Part shown: piece by piece, positions 1 to 10,616 of the stretch
How the letters are laid out: each line of letters opens with the position of its first letter
Numbering within the stretch: position 1 is the stretch's first letter
Assembly: GCA_027013145.1 (NCBI GenBank)
Contig: JALUXX010000065.1
Span: 62,001 to 126,000, forward strand
Direction: 5' to 3'
Origin: Gammaproteobacteria bacterium
GTDB lineage: Bacteria; Pseudomonadota; Gammaproteobacteria; 21-64-14
Length of the DNA stretch: 64,000 nucleotides
Notes under the pieces: generated by a model
What the model was told of the DNA's origin: nothing
Database searches by the model: none
What the model saw: only the letters and a program-made list of their open reading frames with translations
Made by a program: the position numbers and the translations under genes

Positions 1-206
1 AGGGCATGGTCGGTCGGGGTTCCCCGGATGCGGCCCGGGCCGCGCTGCCCGGGGTTTTACACTATACGGCATCGCACGGCCAGCGGCCCGCGCCCGCCGG
101 TACCGCGGCGGCGCCGGGTTGAGGCCGCCGCGAGCGGGTATGGTATTTTAACGCTTCGATCCGGCGCCCGGCGCCGGCGCTTCCCGCCGAGCGTGGAGAC
201 CCGTTC

Positions 207-1526
207 ATGAGTCACGATTTCCGCCGATGCGGCGCGTGGTTCCGCGTCGCCGGAGCCCTCGCCCTCCTGCTGGCGGCGGCGCCGGCCTCCGCGCGCGTGG
301 TGCGCGACCTCTACACGGTCGTCGAGCCGGTTCAGGGTCAGGACGCGACCGAGCGCCTCGGCGCCTTCCGCGACGCGCTGGCACAGGTCTTCGTGCGCGT
401 GTCGGGCGACGCGCAGGCGGGCGCGGATGCGAAGCTGCAGGCGGCCCTGCAGGATCCGGCCCGGTTCGTGCAGGAGTACCGCTACGAGCAGGCGCCCGCG
501 ACGGCGCCGGCGGTGACACCCGCCGGCGCTGCGGTCGCCGGGTCCGCTGCAGGCGCGGGCGCGCCGGCCCCCGCCCCGTCGGCCGCCGTCGCGGGCACAT
601 CCCCCGCGGCGACCGCACCCGGTACCGCCCCCGCACCGGGCGCGCTCGCATCCCCCACGTCCGCCGCATCCCCCAGGTCCGCGGCGCCCGCGGCACTCGG
701 TTTGTGGGTGCGCTTCGATCCGGACGCCGTGCGCGCCGCACTGCGCCAGGCCGGGCTGCCCGTTTGGGGCGACGCCCGCCCGACCACGCTGCTGTGGTTG
801 GCGGTGGAGGACGGTGTCCGGCGTTCGATCCTGGCCGAGGACGATCAGTCGCCGCTGGAGCAGGCCCTGCTCGCCGCCGCCTCGGCGCGCGGCGTCCCGG
901 TCATCCTTCCGCTCATGGATCTGGAGGACGAGCGCAACGTGAGTTTCGGCGATCTGTGGGGTGGCTTCTCGGCACCGGTACGGGCGGCCTCGGCGCGTTA
1001 CGGGACCCATGCGATCCTGGTCGGGCGTATACGCCACTTTGCCGGCGGGCCCTGGAGCGCGCGCTGGACGCTCTATTCCGGCACGCGGACCTCCCGCTGG
1101 CGCACGACGGCCGACGCCGAGGCGCCGTTGCTCGCCGCGGGCGTCGACGGCCTGGCCGACCGCTTGGCGGCGCAGTTCGCACTGCCCGCGGGCGCGAGCG
1201 CGCGCGGGCTGGTGGAGATCGAGATCACCGGCGTGCGTTCGCTCGCCGACTACGCGCGCGCACGCGCGTATCTGCGGGGCCTGAGCCCGGTGTTGCACGT
1301 CCAGACCGTCGCGGTCGCCCCCGACCGGGCGCGCTTCCGCCTCGAGGTGCAGGGCGACGCGCAGGGGCTCGAGCAGGCGATCGGGCTCGGCCGGACCCTG
1401 ACGCCGGCACCCGCCGCCGGGCCGGTGACCCTCGGGGGCGGCGGCCCGACCCCCGCGGGGCAGACCGCGCCCGCCGGGACGAACCCGTCGGGTCCGGCGG
1501 TGGCGGTCTACCGCCTGGTGCCATGA
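207..1526 (+). CDS. DUF2066 family secreted/periplasmic protein
   Basis: The 439-aa protein has a clear signal peptide (hydrophobic residues about 12-26 ending in A-S-A before residue 30). The mature start resembles DUF2066 proteins, which in gammaproteobacteria are commonly encoded near purM and hda; their molecular function is unknown. A long Ala/Pro-rich low-complexity insert lies at about residues 92-155 and a Gly/Pro/Ala-rich stretch near the C-terminus. The start ATG follows a GGAG-like ribosome site. The stop overlaps the next gene start (ATGA), so it heads a three-gene operon ending in hda. The family assignment comes from residue pattern and context. Confidence 0.82.
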   Translation: MSHDFRRCGAWFRVAGALALLLAAAPASARVVRDLYTVVEPVQGQDATERLGAFRDALAQVFVRVSGDAQAGADAKLQAALQDPARFVQEYRYEQAPATAPAVTPAGAAVAGSAAGAGAPAPAPSAAVAGTSPAATAPGTAPAPGALASPTSAASPRSAAPAALGLWVRFDPDAVRAALRQAGLPVWGDARPTTLLWLAVEDGVRRSILAEDDQSPLEQALLAAASARGVPVILPLMDLEDERNVSFGDLWGGFSAPVRAASARYGTHAILVGRIRHFAGGPWSARWTLYSGTRTSRWRTTADAEAPLLAAGVDGLADRLAAQFALPAGASARGLVEIEITGVRSLADYARARAYLRGLSPVLHVQTVAVAPDRARFRLEVQGDAQGLEQAIGLGRTLTPAPAAGPVTLGGGGPTPAGQTAPAGTNPSGPAVAVYRLVP

Positions 1527-2086
1527 GGGCCGGCGACCTTCCCAATCTGATCAGCCTGTTGCGCATCCTGCTGGTCGGGCCGGTGGTGGTGCTGCTGCTG
1601 GAGCATCACGACCGCGTCGCGCTGTCGCTGTTCGCGGTCGCCGGGGTCTCGGATGCGCTCGACGGCTATCTCGCGAAACGCCACGGCTGGACGAGCCGCC
1701 TCGGCGCCGTGCTCGACCCGCTCGCCGACAAACTCCTGCTCGTCGCCACCTACGTCACCCTGGGCTGGCTCGCCGCGCTCCCGGTCTGGCTGGTTGCGCT
1801 CGTGCTGGGCCGCGACCTCCTGATCGTCGTCGGCGCGATCATCTTTCGTGCGCGCTTCGGGCCGTTCCGGCCACAACCCAGCGCCGTCAGCAAGCTCAAT
1901 ACCGCCGTCCAGATCGCCCTGGTCCTGGCGGTGACGTTCGATCGCGGCGTCGCGCGCGTGGGTTCCGGCACGCTCGCCGCGCTGGTCGGCGCCGTGGCGG
2001 TCACGACCGCCGCGAGTGGGGCCGGTTATGTCTGGGTGTGGGGTCGGCGCGCCCGCCACGGCGGCCGGGACCCGCGTCCGGGCTAG
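1523..2086 (+). CDS. CDP-alcohol phosphatidyltransferase family membrane protein
   Basis: This 187-aa integral membrane enzyme carries the CDP-alcohol phosphatidyltransferase signature at residues 44-69: D44, D47, G48, A51, G61, D65 and D69 are all present, with Lys52 where most members have Arg. Four to five hydrophobic segments follow. Such enzymes transfer a phosphatidyl group from CDP-diacylglycerol to a small alcohol; PgsA/PgsA2-like glycerophosphate or cardiolipin-type activity is possible, but the acceptor cannot be read from the sequence. A separate pssA lies at 16.5 kb, so this is a paralog. It overlaps the upstream DUF2066 gene by 4 bases and is followed 18 bases later by hda. Confidence 0.85.
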   Translation: MRAGDLPNLISLLRILLVGPVVVLLLEHHDRVALSLFAVAGVSDALDGYLAKRHGWTSRLGAVLDPLADKLLLVATYVTLGWLAALPVWLVALVLGRDLLIVVGAIIFRARFGPFRPQPSAVSKLNTAVQIALVLAVTFDRGVARVGSGTLAALVGAVAVTTAASGAGYVWVWGRRARHGGRDPRPG

Positions 2087-2104
2087 GCGTCGGGAGCCGC
2101 GACG

Positions 2105-2836
2105 GTGAGGCAACTCGCGCTGGACATCGGCCTGCGGCCTCACGCGAGCCTGGCGGGTTTCGTCCCGGGCCCCAACGGCGCGGTGCGCGAGGCCCTCGCC
2201 GGGCTGGCCGCGGGGACCCTGGAGGGGCCGGTGCGGCTCTGGGGCGAGGCGGGCACCGGCAAGACCCACCTGCTGCAGGCGGCCTGCCGGGCGGCCCACG
2301 AGGCGGGTCGGCGCTGCGGCTATCTCCCGCTCGCGCCCCCGCGCGATTTCGGACCCGGGGTCCTCGAGGGCCTCGAACAGCTCGATCTCGTCTGCATCGA
2401 CGATCTCGATGCGGTGGCGGGCGAGCGCGAGTGGGAGGTAGCCCTCCTGGACCTCTATCACCGCCTCCTCGAGACCGGGGGGCGCCTGGCGGCGTCGGGC
2501 CGCGCACGCCCCGACGCCGGCGGCGGCCTCCCCGACCTCGCCTCGCGCCTGGCGGCGGGGCTGGTATACGGCCTGCGGGCGCTGGATGACGGCGACAAGC
2601 TGCGCGTGGTGCGCGGCCGTGCCGAGGCCTGCGGTCTGGTATTGGCGCCGGGGGCGGCCGACTACCTTCTGGCCCGCTGCCAGCGCGATCTCGGCAGCCT
2701 GTGCGCCGTGGTCGATCGCCTCGATGCGGCGGCACTGGCCGCCCGGCGACGGGTGACCGTGCCGTTCATCCGCTCGGTGCTGGCCGATGTGCGCGGGCCC
2801 ACGGATATCCCGCCGTCCGCCGCGGACGACGCCTGA
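2105..2836 (+). CDS. hda: DnaA regulatory inactivator Hda
   Basis: Hda is an AAA+ DnaA homolog that works with the DNA-loaded sliding clamp to stimulate ATP hydrolysis by DnaA after initiation. The 243-aa protein starts at GTG and has a clamp-binding-like N-terminus (Q3-L-A-L-D-I), a Walker A motif GEAGTGKT at 47-54 and a Walker B VCIDD at 96-100. It lacks the DnaA domain IV DNA-binding helix-turn-helix, which fits Hda. Placement next to DUF2066, a phosphatidyltransferase and, on the opposite strand, yfgD matches the gammaproteobacterial hda neighbourhood. Confidence 0.92.
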   Translation: MRQLALDIGLRPHASLAGFVPGPNGAVREALAGLAAGTLEGPVRLWGEAGTGKTHLLQAACRAAHEAGRRCGYLPLAPPRDFGPGVLEGLEQLDLVCIDDLDAVAGEREWEVALLDLYHRLLETGGRLAASGRARPDAGGGLPDLASRLAAGLVYGLRALDDGDKLRVVRGRAEACGLVLAPGAADYLLARCQRDLGSLCAVVDRLDAAALAARRRVTVPFIRSVLADVRGPTDIPPSAADDA

Positions 2837-2853
2837 GGGCGGGCCGCCGCGGC

Positions 2854-3915
<1,062 letters not shown>

Positions 3916-4098
3916 CTAGCGTCGAAGGCGGACGAATCCGGGAAGTCGTTTGCGGACGCCCGGGAGTAGTGGACCGGCGAATAAATGCGGGGTGACAGCC
4001 GTCTGTCAGAATTGTCCGCCCGCTGCGGCAACCGGATCGCGGCGGCGGTTCCAAGAATCCAAACTCACTTCGACAACCCTCGCGGGAGGTGGAGAGCC

Positions 4099-4725
4099 AT
4101 GAAGCGTATGAGGTTTACGGGTTGGACCCTGTCCCTGGCCGTGATGGCGGCGGTTGCGCTGACGCCGGGCCGGGTGCTGGCCGCGGTCGATGCGGCGCAG
4201 GCCGATGCGGCGCTGCACGCCGCCGCTCAGGCGATCACACGCACGGCCAAGCACGCGCAACTCTGGAACACGACCGGCAAGCTGATGAAGAAGGCAAAGG
4301 CGGCGCGCAAGGCGGGGGACTTCGCCAAGGCCGCGAAGCTCGCCAAGGAGGCGGAGGTTCAGGCGGAACTGGCGTACCAGCAGTTTTTCGAAGGCTGGGC
4401 GCGGTTCACCGCCGACCGTCTGAATCGTACGCGCGGCTTGAGTGCGGCGCAGCGGGCCGAACTCAAGCGGATCGACGCGCTGCTGCGCCGCCACGAGGGG
4501 CGCAAGGCCTACGAACGGGTCAAGCGCCTGAAGGAGGAGGTACTTTCGGGTCATCGCGTGTACCGCGTCCGGCGCGGCGACACCCTCGGCACGATCGCCG
4601 CCAGGGAACTGGGCTCGCAAGACGAGTGGCGCGTGATCTACGAGGAGAACCGCGCGCGGATCCCGAATCCCAACGTCCTGCGCCCCGGGCAGAAACTCCT
4701 GATCAAGAACGTCCTCGCGGACTGA
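4099..4725 (+). CDS. LysM-domain envelope protein
   Basis: The 208-aa protein starts at the ATG behind GGGAGGTGGAG; an upstream in-frame ATG would add 38 residues without a signal peptide. A signal peptide covers about residues 1-28 (cleavage near VLA-AVD). A charged, Ala/Lys-rich helical middle (about 60-140) is followed by a LysM domain (about 152-208, with RRGDTLGTIA and NVLRPGQKLLI). LysM domains bind peptidoglycan, so this is likely a periplasmic wall-associated protein. The partner or enzyme activity is not evident. It is a single gene facing the aspartase-like gene tail to tail. Confidence 0.82.
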   Translation: MKRMRFTGWTLSLAVMAAVALTPGRVLAAVDAAQADAALHAAAQAITRTAKHAQLWNTTGKLMKKAKAARKAGDFAKAAKLAKEAEVQAELAYQQFFEGWARFTADRLNRTRGLSAAQRAELKRIDALLRRHEGRKAYERVKRLKEEVLSGHRVYRVRRGDTLGTIAARELGSQDEWRVIYEENRARIPNPNVLRPGQKLLIKNVLAD

Positions 4726-4753
4726 CGCGGTCTGGAAGGGCTGCCGCCTCGCG

Positions 4754-6157
4754 TCAGTCGTCGACGAGGCCGTCGCGGGCGGCGCGCAGGACGAGGGCGT
4801 CGAACGCCTCGGGCGTGAGCAGGCCGCGCTCGGCGACCAGGTCGCGGACCGGGCGGCCGCTGCGTTCGGACTCCTTGGCGATCTCGGCGGCGGCGGCATA
4901 GCCGATGCGCGTGTTGAGCAGCGTGGCGAGGCCGACGCTGGCGTGCAGGAACGAATCGCAGCGGGCGCGGTCCACCTCCAGCTCCTCGAGGTTGCGCGCG
5001 GTCGCTGCGCTCACGGCGTTCGTCAGCCAGTCCATCGCGTCGAACAGCGCCGAGCCGAGCGCGGGCATCATCACGTTGAGTTCCAGTTGCCCCGCCTGGG
5101 TCATGGCGCTGACGGCGGCGTCCTGTCCCAGCACCTGATAGCAGACCATGTTGAGCATCTCGAACATCACCGGGTTCACCTTGCCGGGCATGATGCTCGA
5201 ACCCGGCTGCACCGCGGGCAGGCGGATCTCCCCGAGACCGGTGCGCGGGCCCGAGGCGAGCAGGCGCATGTCGTTGGCGATCCGCGTCAGTTCCAGCGCC
5301 AGGTCGCGCAGCGCCGAGGACAGCCGCTGCAGGTCGTGCATGGACTGCATCTGAGCGGCGAGGTCCGCGGCCGGCCGAATCGGCTCCCCGGTCAGCGCGG
5401 CGAGTTCGCGCGCCGCCGCTTCCGCGTAGCCGGGTGCGGTGTTCAGGCCGGTCCCGGCGGCGCTGCCGCCGAGGCCGACCTCGGCCAGCGCGGGCCGCAG
5501 CCCCTCGATGCGGGCGATGCAGCGGCGCAGCGTCCACGCGTAGGCGCCGAACTCGCGCCCGATCGTCGTCGGCACGGCATCCTGCAGGTGGGTGCGCGCG
5601 CTCTTGACGGTATCGCGCTCGCGCGCGCCGATGCGGCCGTAGGCGTCCGCCATCGCGTGCACGGCCGCGCACAGGCGCGGCAGCTTGGCGAGGGCGGCGA
5701 GGCGCAGGGCGGTCGGAATGGTGTCGTTGGTGCTCTGCCCCATGTTGACGTGGTCGTTGGGGTGCACGGGCGTATAGGTCCCGCGCGCGCCGCCGAGCGC
5801 GACGTTGGCGAGGTTGGCGATCACCTCGTTGCTGTTCATGTTGTGACTGGTGCCGGCGCCCGCCTGGAAGCGGTCGACGACGAACTGGTCGAGAAATTCG
5901 CCGGCGAGGATGCGGTCGCAGGCGGCGACGATCGCGGCGCTCAGGTCCGGCGCGAGGCGCCCGGCGTCGCGGTTGGCCACGGCGGCCGCGCGCTTCACCC
6001 GCACGTGGGCGAGCACGAAGTCGCGGTCCGGCCCGCGCCCGCTGATGGGGAAATTGGCCACGGCGCGTCGGGTCTGGATGCCGTACCATACCTCGGCCGG
6101 AACTTTCAGCTCGCCGAGGCTGTCTTTTTCGATACGGAATCCCGCTCCTGTGTCCAT
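4754..6157 (-). CDS. aspA: aspartate ammonia-lyase (aspartase/fumarase superfamily)
   Basis: The 467-aa enzyme belongs to the superfamily that eliminates ammonia or water to make fumarate. The signature GSSIMPGKVNP is at 319-329, QSTND at 141-145 and the ARTHLQDA loop with H190 at 187-194. Residues around these motifs (GTSHNMNSNEV at 102-112, NPVMFE after the signature, GQLELNVM, GPRTGLGEI) resemble aspartases more than class II fumarases, so aspartate to fumarate plus ammonia is my preferred reading. Fumarase C is the main alternative. The ATG at 6157 is chosen because the conserved N-terminus (IEKDSLGELKVP) starts there. It is divergent from the TlpA gene. Confidence 0.8.
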   Translation of the reverse strand: MDTGAGFRIEKDSLGELKVPAEVWYGIQTRRAVANFPISGRGPDRDFVLAHVRVKRAAAVANRDAGRLAPDLSAAIVAACDRILAGEFLDQFVVDRFQAGAGTSHNMNSNEVIANLANVALGGARGTYTPVHPNDHVNMGQSTNDTIPTALRLAALAKLPRLCAAVHAMADAYGRIGARERDTVKSARTHLQDAVPTTIGREFGAYAWTLRRCIARIEGLRPALAEVGLGGSAAGTGLNTAPGYAEAAARELAALTGEPIRPAADLAAQMQSMHDLQRLSSALRDLALELTRIANDMRLLASGPRTGLGEIRLPAVQPGSSIMPGKVNPVMFEMLNMVCYQVLGQDAAVSAMTQAGQLELNVMMPALGSALFDAMDWLTNAVSAATARNLEELEVDRARCDSFLHASVGLATLLNTRIGYAAAAEIAKESERSGRPVRDLVAERGLLTPEAFDALVLRAARDGLVDD

Positions 6158-6224
6158 GCGTTGCTCCGATGTCGCATCGTCCGGCCGGGATCCGATTCGC
6201 ACGTCCACGGGCGGGGGGGTCGCA

Positions 6225-6731
6225 GTGAGATCGATGGTGCGCAACGGAGCCTTCCTGGCCCTGCTGGGCGTCCTGTGCCTCGCACCGGCGGCATTCGGCG
6301 CCGGGGTGGATTTTACCCTCCCGGGCCTCGACGGCGCACCCCACCGGCTCTCCGAATACCGCGGGAAGTGGGTGGTGGTCAACTACTGGGCCACCTGGTG
6401 TCCGCCCTGCCGTGAGGAGATCCCGCAGCTCGAGCGCTTCAGCCGGCGCAACCGCGCCCACGCGGTGGTGCTCGGCGTCGCCTTCGAGCAGATCGGTGCG
6501 GCGCAGCTGAAGCATTTCGTCAAGGCGCACGGGATCACCTATCCGATCCTGCGCATGGTGCCCAAGCCCGTCACCAGCCTGGGCCCGGTCTGGGGCCTGC
6601 CCACGACCTATATCGTCGATCCGAAGGGGAAGGTCGTCGGCCACCATACCGGTCCGCTGACCGCCCGTATCCTCGAGGAATTCATCGCCAGTCTGCGGGC
6701 CGGTCCCCGCGCGCGGGCGGTGCGCCGCTGA
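6225..6731 (+). CDS. TlpA/ResA-like periplasmic thioredoxin
   Basis: This 168-aa protein has an N-terminal signal or anchor segment (about residues 8-25) and a TlpA-type thioredoxin domain with the redox pair C59-P-P-C62 inside WATWCPPC and a cis-proline motif GLPTTYIVD. It likely acts in the periplasm as a thiol reductant, for example in cytochrome c or copper-site assembly. The GTG at 6225 is preferred because a G-rich ribosome site lies 6-8 bases upstream; ATG at 6234 is the alternative. It is divergent from the aspartase-like gene and followed 44 bases later by acylphosphatase. Confidence 0.85.
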   Translation: MRSMVRNGAFLALLGVLCLAPAAFGAGVDFTLPGLDGAPHRLSEYRGKWVVVNYWATWCPPCREEIPQLERFSRRNRAHAVVLGVAFEQIGAAQLKHFVKAHGITYPILRMVPKPVTSLGPVWGLPTTYIVDPKGKVVGHHTGPLTARILEEFIASLRAGPRARAVRR

Positions 6732-6775
6732 TTGCAGCCGGCGCCGCCGGGTTCGCGGCCTGCAGGGAGAGCGAG

Positions 6776-7045
6776 ATGGAGGTCTGCGTCCGCTGCCTGG
6801 TGTCGGGTCGGGTTCAGGGGGTCTTTTTTCGCGGGTCCGCGCGCCGCGAGGCGATGCGGCTCGGCGTGCGCGGCTACGCGCGCAACCTGCGCGACGGGCG
6901 CGTCGAGGTCCTCGCCTGCGGGCCCCGCGACGCGGTCGATGCCTTGTGCGCCTGGCTGCGCACGGGACCGCCCGCCGCACGGGTCGAGGCGGTGGAGTGC
7001 GCGCCGTGCGCGGAACCGGTCCCGCCGGACTTCACGGTACGCTGA
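6776..7045 (+). CDS. acyP: acylphosphatase
   Basis: The 89-aa protein is a complete acylphosphatase, which hydrolyses carboxyl-phosphate bonds such as those of acetyl phosphate or 1,3-bisphosphoglycerate. The two family signatures are intact: GRVQGVFFR (11-19) with the catalytic R19, and GYARNLRDGRVEV (33-45) with the catalytic N37. A GGAGAGCGAG ribosome site lies just upstream. The downstream GCGGGC-TTC-GCCCGC type hairpin at about 7050-7070 between this gene and the convergent transglycosylase may end both transcripts, although it has no T-run. Confidence 0.92.
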   Translation: MEVCVRCLVSGRVQGVFFRGSARREAMRLGVRGYARNLRDGRVEVLACGPRDAVDALCAWLRTGPPAARVEAVECAPCAEPVPPDFTVR

Positions 7046-7087
7046 GCGTGCGGCGGGCGTTCGCCCGCGTGCGGCTGCTGGCGACGG

Positions 7088-7666
7088 CTACTGGCGGTAC
7101 CAGCGGGCGCTGAGTTGTTCGAGCACGCGATCGGAATACCCGCGCCGGCCCGCGCTGCCGTTGTAGCGCGCCAGCGCGCGGCGCAGGTTGCCGTGCGAGC
7201 GCCGCAGGTAATAGGCGAGGATCGTGCACCCGAGCCTCAGATTGGTCTGGATGTCGAACAGATTGGCGTCGGGCCGTCCGATCTCCTTCAGCCAGAACGG
7301 CATCACCTGCATCAGGCCCAGCGCGCCGGCGCGCGAGATCGCGTAACGGTCGAAGTTGCTCTCGACCTGGATCACGGCCAGTACCAGCCCGGGGAACAAC
7401 CCGGCGCGGCGCGCCTCGTAGTGCGCCGCCTCGAGGATCTCGATGCGCAGCTTCGGATCCGGCACCCGGTTGCGCAGCCGCCGCGACATATCCATGAGCC
7501 ACACTTCGGCGGCGAAGCGGTCGCGGAACCCGCGCGGGTCGCGGATCGCCTTGCGCAACAGCGCCAGGAGTTCGGGGTCGGGCGGTTGCTGCGGCGCGGC
7601 CGCCCGGCCGGCGCGCGGCGCCAGGACGGCGGCGACGGGCAGCATCAGAAACCGGCGGCGGAGCAT
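7088..7666 (-). CDS. lytic transglycosylase (SLT domain)
   Basis: This 192-aa exported protein has a short signal peptide (LMLPVAAVLAPRAGRAAA, about residues 7-24) and a C-terminal SLT lysozyme-like domain. The catalytic Glu is E102 in the motif QVESNFD, followed by GLMQVMP (117-123) and the LGCTILAYYL segment. It would cleave glycan strands of peptidoglycan in the periplasm. The ATG at 7666 is chosen for the signal peptide; an upstream ATG at 7711 would extend it by 15 residues. The gene lies downstream of proS on the same strand, with a gap of 217 bases. Confidence 0.86.
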   Translation of the reverse strand: MLRRRFLMLPVAAVLAPRAGRAAAPQQPPDPELLALLRKAIRDPRGFRDRFAAEVWLMDMSRRLRNRVPDPKLRIEILEAAHYEARRAGLFPGLVLAVIQVESNFDRYAISRAGALGLMQVMPFWLKEIGRPDANLFDIQTNLRLGCTILAYYLRRSHGNLRRALARYNGSAGRRGYSDRVLEQLSARWYRQ

Positions 7667-7883
7667 GGGCGGGCTCGTCCCTGCGGCAGTGGTGGGTCCG
7701 CCCCGATCCATCGGCGGGCCGGAGTCCCGCTTTAACACCGGCCCCAAGATCCGTCCCGACCGGCCAGGAGGCGTTGCGGATTCTGCTGCGGTGCTCATTG
7801 AACCGCACGCGCCTCGCGGGCCACGCGCCTTGCCTGAACGCCCGATCTGCAATCTCGAGACGAGGTCCGGTCCGTGCCGGGGG

Positions 7884-9599
7884 TCAGGGGCCCGTGCCGA
7901 GGAGCCGTTGCAGGAAGTCGACGATCCCGGCGCGCGGGACGTCGCGGCTCTCGGCGTCGTCCCGGCCGCGGTATTCGACGGTGCCGGCATCGAGCCCGCG
8001 GTCGCTGATGACCACCCGGTGGGGGATGCCGATCAGCTCCAGGTCCGCGAACATCACGCCCGGACGCGCCGCCCGGTCGTCGAACAGGACCTCGAGGCCC
8101 GCGGCAAGCAGCTCGGCGTAGAGGGCCTGCGCCGCCTCCTGCAGGCGCACGGACTTGTGCATGTGGATGGGGACCAGCGCCACCTGAAAGGGCGCGATGG
8201 GTGCGGGCCAGCGGATTCCGCGCTCGTCGTGATGCTGCTCGATCGCGGCGGCCACCACGCGCGAGACGCCGATGCCGTAGCAGCCCATCGTCAGTACGAC
8301 GGAGCGGCCGGATTCGTCGAGCACCGTGGCGTTCATGGCGGCGCTGTACTTGTCGCCGAGCTGGAAGATGTGCCCGACCTCGATGCCGCGCACGATCGAC
8401 AGGGTCCCGCCGCCTTCGGGGCTGGGGTCGCCCGCGACCACGTTTCTCAGGTCGGCCGTCCGCGGTTCGGGCAGGTCGCGCCCCCAGTTCCCGCCGGTGA
8501 CGTGCCACCCGTCGCGGTTGGCGCCGGCGACGAAATCGGCCAGGCGGGCGGCGGCGTGATCGACGACCACCGGGAGGTCGAGCCCGATCGGGCCGAGGGA
8601 GCCCGGGCCGCAACCGATCGCGGCGCGGATGCGCTCGTCGGAGGCGAAGGTCAGGGGCGAGGCGACCGCCTCCAGGCGCTCGGCCTTGGTGACGTTGAGC
8701 TGGTGGTCGCCGCGCAGCACCAGGGCGACGAGGCCGCCGTCGCGTCCCTCCACCACCAGGGTCTTCAGGCAGCGTTCGGGAGGCACGCCGAGGAATTCGC
8801 AGACCGCCTCGATGCTGTGCCGCCCCGGGGTCTCCACCTCCTGCAGGTCCGTTCCCGGCGTCGGGCGCGGATTCTGCGGGACGGGTGCCGGCGCCAGCTC
8901 GACGTTGGCCGCGTAGTCGCCGCTGTCGGATACGGCGATGGCATCTTCGCCGGAGTCGGCGAGGACGTGGAACTCGTGGGAGAGGTTCCCGCCGATGCTT
9001 CCCGTGGCCGCGCGCACCGCGCGGAAGCGCAGGCCGAGACGGGTGAAGATGCGGGTGTAGGCCTCGTGCATGCGCGTATAGGTCGCGTGCAGCGAGGCCT
9101 CGTCGAGGTGGAAGGAATAGGCGTCCTTCATCAGGAATTCGCGCGCGCGCATGACGCCGAAACGCGGGCGGATCTCGTCGCGGAACTTGGTCTGGATCTG
9201 GTAGTAGGTCACCGGGAGCTGCTTGTAGCTGCGGACCTCGCGGCGGACCAGATCGGTGATCACCTCCTCGTGGGTGGGGCCGAAGCAGAACTCGCGCTCA
9301 TGACGGTCGCGCAGGCGCAGCAGTTCCGGCCCGTACTGATCCCAGCGGCCCGACTCGCGCCACAGCTCCGCGGGCTGCACCGCGGGCATCAGCAGCTCGA
9401 GTGCGCCGCTGCGATCCATCTCCTCGCGCACCACGGCCTCGACCTTGCGCAGCACCCGCAGCCCCAGCGGGAGCCAGGTGTACAGGCCCGCGGCCAGTTT
9501 GCGGATCATGCCGGCGCGCAGCATCAGGCGGTGGCTGGCGATCTCCGCCTCCGCCGGGACCTCGCGGACGGTCTGCAGGGGGAACTCGGATACGCGCAT
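7884..9599 (-). CDS. proS: prolyl-tRNA synthetase (bacterial type)
   Basis: ProS charges tRNA-Pro. The 571-aa length equals the usual bacterial form, including the editing (INS) domain at about residues 220-400 between motifs 2 and 3. Class II motifs are visible: motif 1 around [18 protein letters not shown], motif 2 around [24 protein letters not shown] and motif 3 around [14 protein letters not shown] start at the ATG giving MRVSEFPL, which matches other ProS N-termini; an in-frame ATG 8 codons upstream is less likely. No ribosomal or tRNA genes are nearby. Confidence 0.96.
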   Translation of the reverse strand: MRVSEFPLQTVREVPAEAEIASHRLMLRAGMIRKLAAGLYTWLPLGLRVLRKVEAVVREEMDRSGALELLMPAVQPAELWRESGRWDQYGPELLRLRDRHEREFCFGPTHEEVITDLVRREVRSYKQLPVTYYQIQTKFRDEIRPRFGVMRAREFLMKDAYSFHLDEASLHATYTRMHEAYTRIFTRLGLRFRAVRAATGSIGGNLSHEFHVLADSGEDAIAVSDSGDYAANVELAPAPVPQNPRPTPGTDLQEVETPGRHSIEAVCEFLGVPPERCLKTLVVEGRDGGLVALVLRGDHQLNVTKAERLEAVASPLTFASDERIRAAIGCGPGSLGPIGLDLPVVVDHAAARLADFVAGANRDGWHVTGGNWGRDLPEPRTADLRNVVAGDPSPEGGGTLSIVRGIEVGHIFQLGDKYSAAMNATVLDESGRSVVLTMGCYGIGVSRVVAAAIEQHHDERGIRWPAPIAPFQVALVPIHMHKSVRLQEAAQALYAELLAAGLEVLFDDRAARPGVMFADLELIGIPHRVVISDRGLDAGTVEYRGRDDAESRDVPRAGIVDFLQRLLGTGP

Positions 9600-9737
9600 G
9601 GTCTCGCTCGCCGTTCGTGCCACGGACTCCGCCGCAGGCGCGGGGCGCCGCGGCGAGACGGCAAGTCTACACGGGGGCCTGCAAGCGGTTCCAGCCGGCG
9701 GCTCCTCGCCCCGGGATCCGGGGGCCCGGCCCGGGGC

Positions 9738-10082
9738 TCAGAAGGTGCCGCCGTTCCAGCCCCAGAGGTGGCGCGGGGCGTCGGTGAATTCGATGTAGAT
9801 GCGCTCGCCCGGAATGCCGAGCGCGGAGGCGACCAGCTCGCACAGCGTACGCGAGAGTTCCGCGGTGGATTCGCCGGGCAGGCCGATGCTCTTGAGTTCG
9901 AGGTAGGCGAGCGGGGCGTCGCTCGCCGCGAACGCCATGGGTACGCCGCCTTCGAACGCCACCATCACATAGCGCTCGGGTTTCCCCAGCGCCGCGGCGA
10001 CCTTGGCGGACGCGGATGCGAGCAGGTCCTTGCGCGCCGCGGGCGCGGGCTCGACGTTGGTCTGGATCCTGAGGTAGGGCAT
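9738..10082 (-). CDS. MIF-like tautomerase
   Basis: The 114-aa protein belongs to the macrophage migration inhibitory factor/phenylpyruvate tautomerase family. It begins M-P-Y-L-R-I; removal of Met exposes the catalytic Pro used by this superfamily. The C-terminal half has the typical IPGERIYIEFTDAPRHLWGWNG motif split over residues 92-110. The physiological substrate is unknown in bacteria. It is a single small gene between proS and the DUF4124 gene, all three on the minus strand. Confidence 0.86.
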   Translation of the reverse strand: MPYLRIQTNVEPAPAARKDLLASASAKVAAALGKPERYVMVAFEGGVPMAFAASDAPLAYLELKSIGLPGESTAELSRTLCELVASALGIPGERIYIEFTDAPRHLWGWNGGTF

Positions 10083-10118
10083 GGTGTCTCCCGCCGGGCG
10101 CCGGCCCGCCGCGCCCCG

Positions 10119-10616
10119 TCAGGGGCAGTCCTTGGCGAGCATCTTCTCGAGCGACTTGATCCTGGCCTGACGCTGCTCTTCGCTCATGCGCTCCGTGCGC
10201 CCATCGGCCTCGTGGACCCGGATGCGGGTATGCGTCTGCACCAGGGTCAGGGTCTGACGGGCCTTGCGGCAGCGCTCGGCGCGTTGTTCGGCGGTCTCCG
10301 GGGGTTTGGCGGGGGCCTTTGCGGGCTTGGCCGCCGCCTTGCGGGTTCCGGCGTCCGCCTTCTTCTTCGCCGTCCCTGCCTTCGCGTCGGCGGCCCCGTC
10401 GGCGGCGGCGGGTGCCGTGGCGGCCCCGGCGCCGCTCTCCGGGAGCTGGACCAGGTTGTGCCCCTGACCGGCCGGGGGCGGCGTCTGGGAGTAGTGGATC
10501 ACCCCGCTCGAATCGGTCCATCGGTAGATGGCCGCGGCGGCCGGTGCGGCCAGCAGGAGCCCGACCAGGAAGAAGGGGAGGGTCCGGGCGTGGCGGAACG
10601 GGCTGGACGCCTTCAT
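10119..10616 (-). CDS. DUF4124 domain envelope protein
   Basis: The 165-aa protein has a signal peptide (about residues 12-28, ending AAPAAAA) followed directly by the DUF4124 signature IYRWTDSSGVIHYSQTPP (30-47). The middle is a flexible Ala/Lys/Pro-rich linker and the C-terminal part is a charged helix (about 105-165) with one Cys near each end. DUF4124 proteins are periplasmic, of unknown function, and often carry long variable tails. About 250 bases separate its start from the divergent mutS2-like gene; I saw no convincing regulatory motif there. Confidence 0.82.
   Translation of the reverse strand: MKASSPFRHARTLPFFLVGLLLAAPAAAAIYRWTDSSGVIHYSQTPPPAGQGHNLVQLPESGAGAATAPAAADGAADAKAGTAKKKADAGTRKAAAKPAKAPAKPPETAEQRAERCRKARQTLTLVQTHTRIRVHEADGRTERMSEEQRQARIKSLEKMLAKDCP

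Noticed and set aside
4754-6157. Class II fumarase (FumC) as first choice
   Set aside because: Substrate-site neighbourhoods (GTSHNMNSNEV, NPVMFE, GQLELNVM) are closer to aspartases; FumC is kept as the alternative in the entry.
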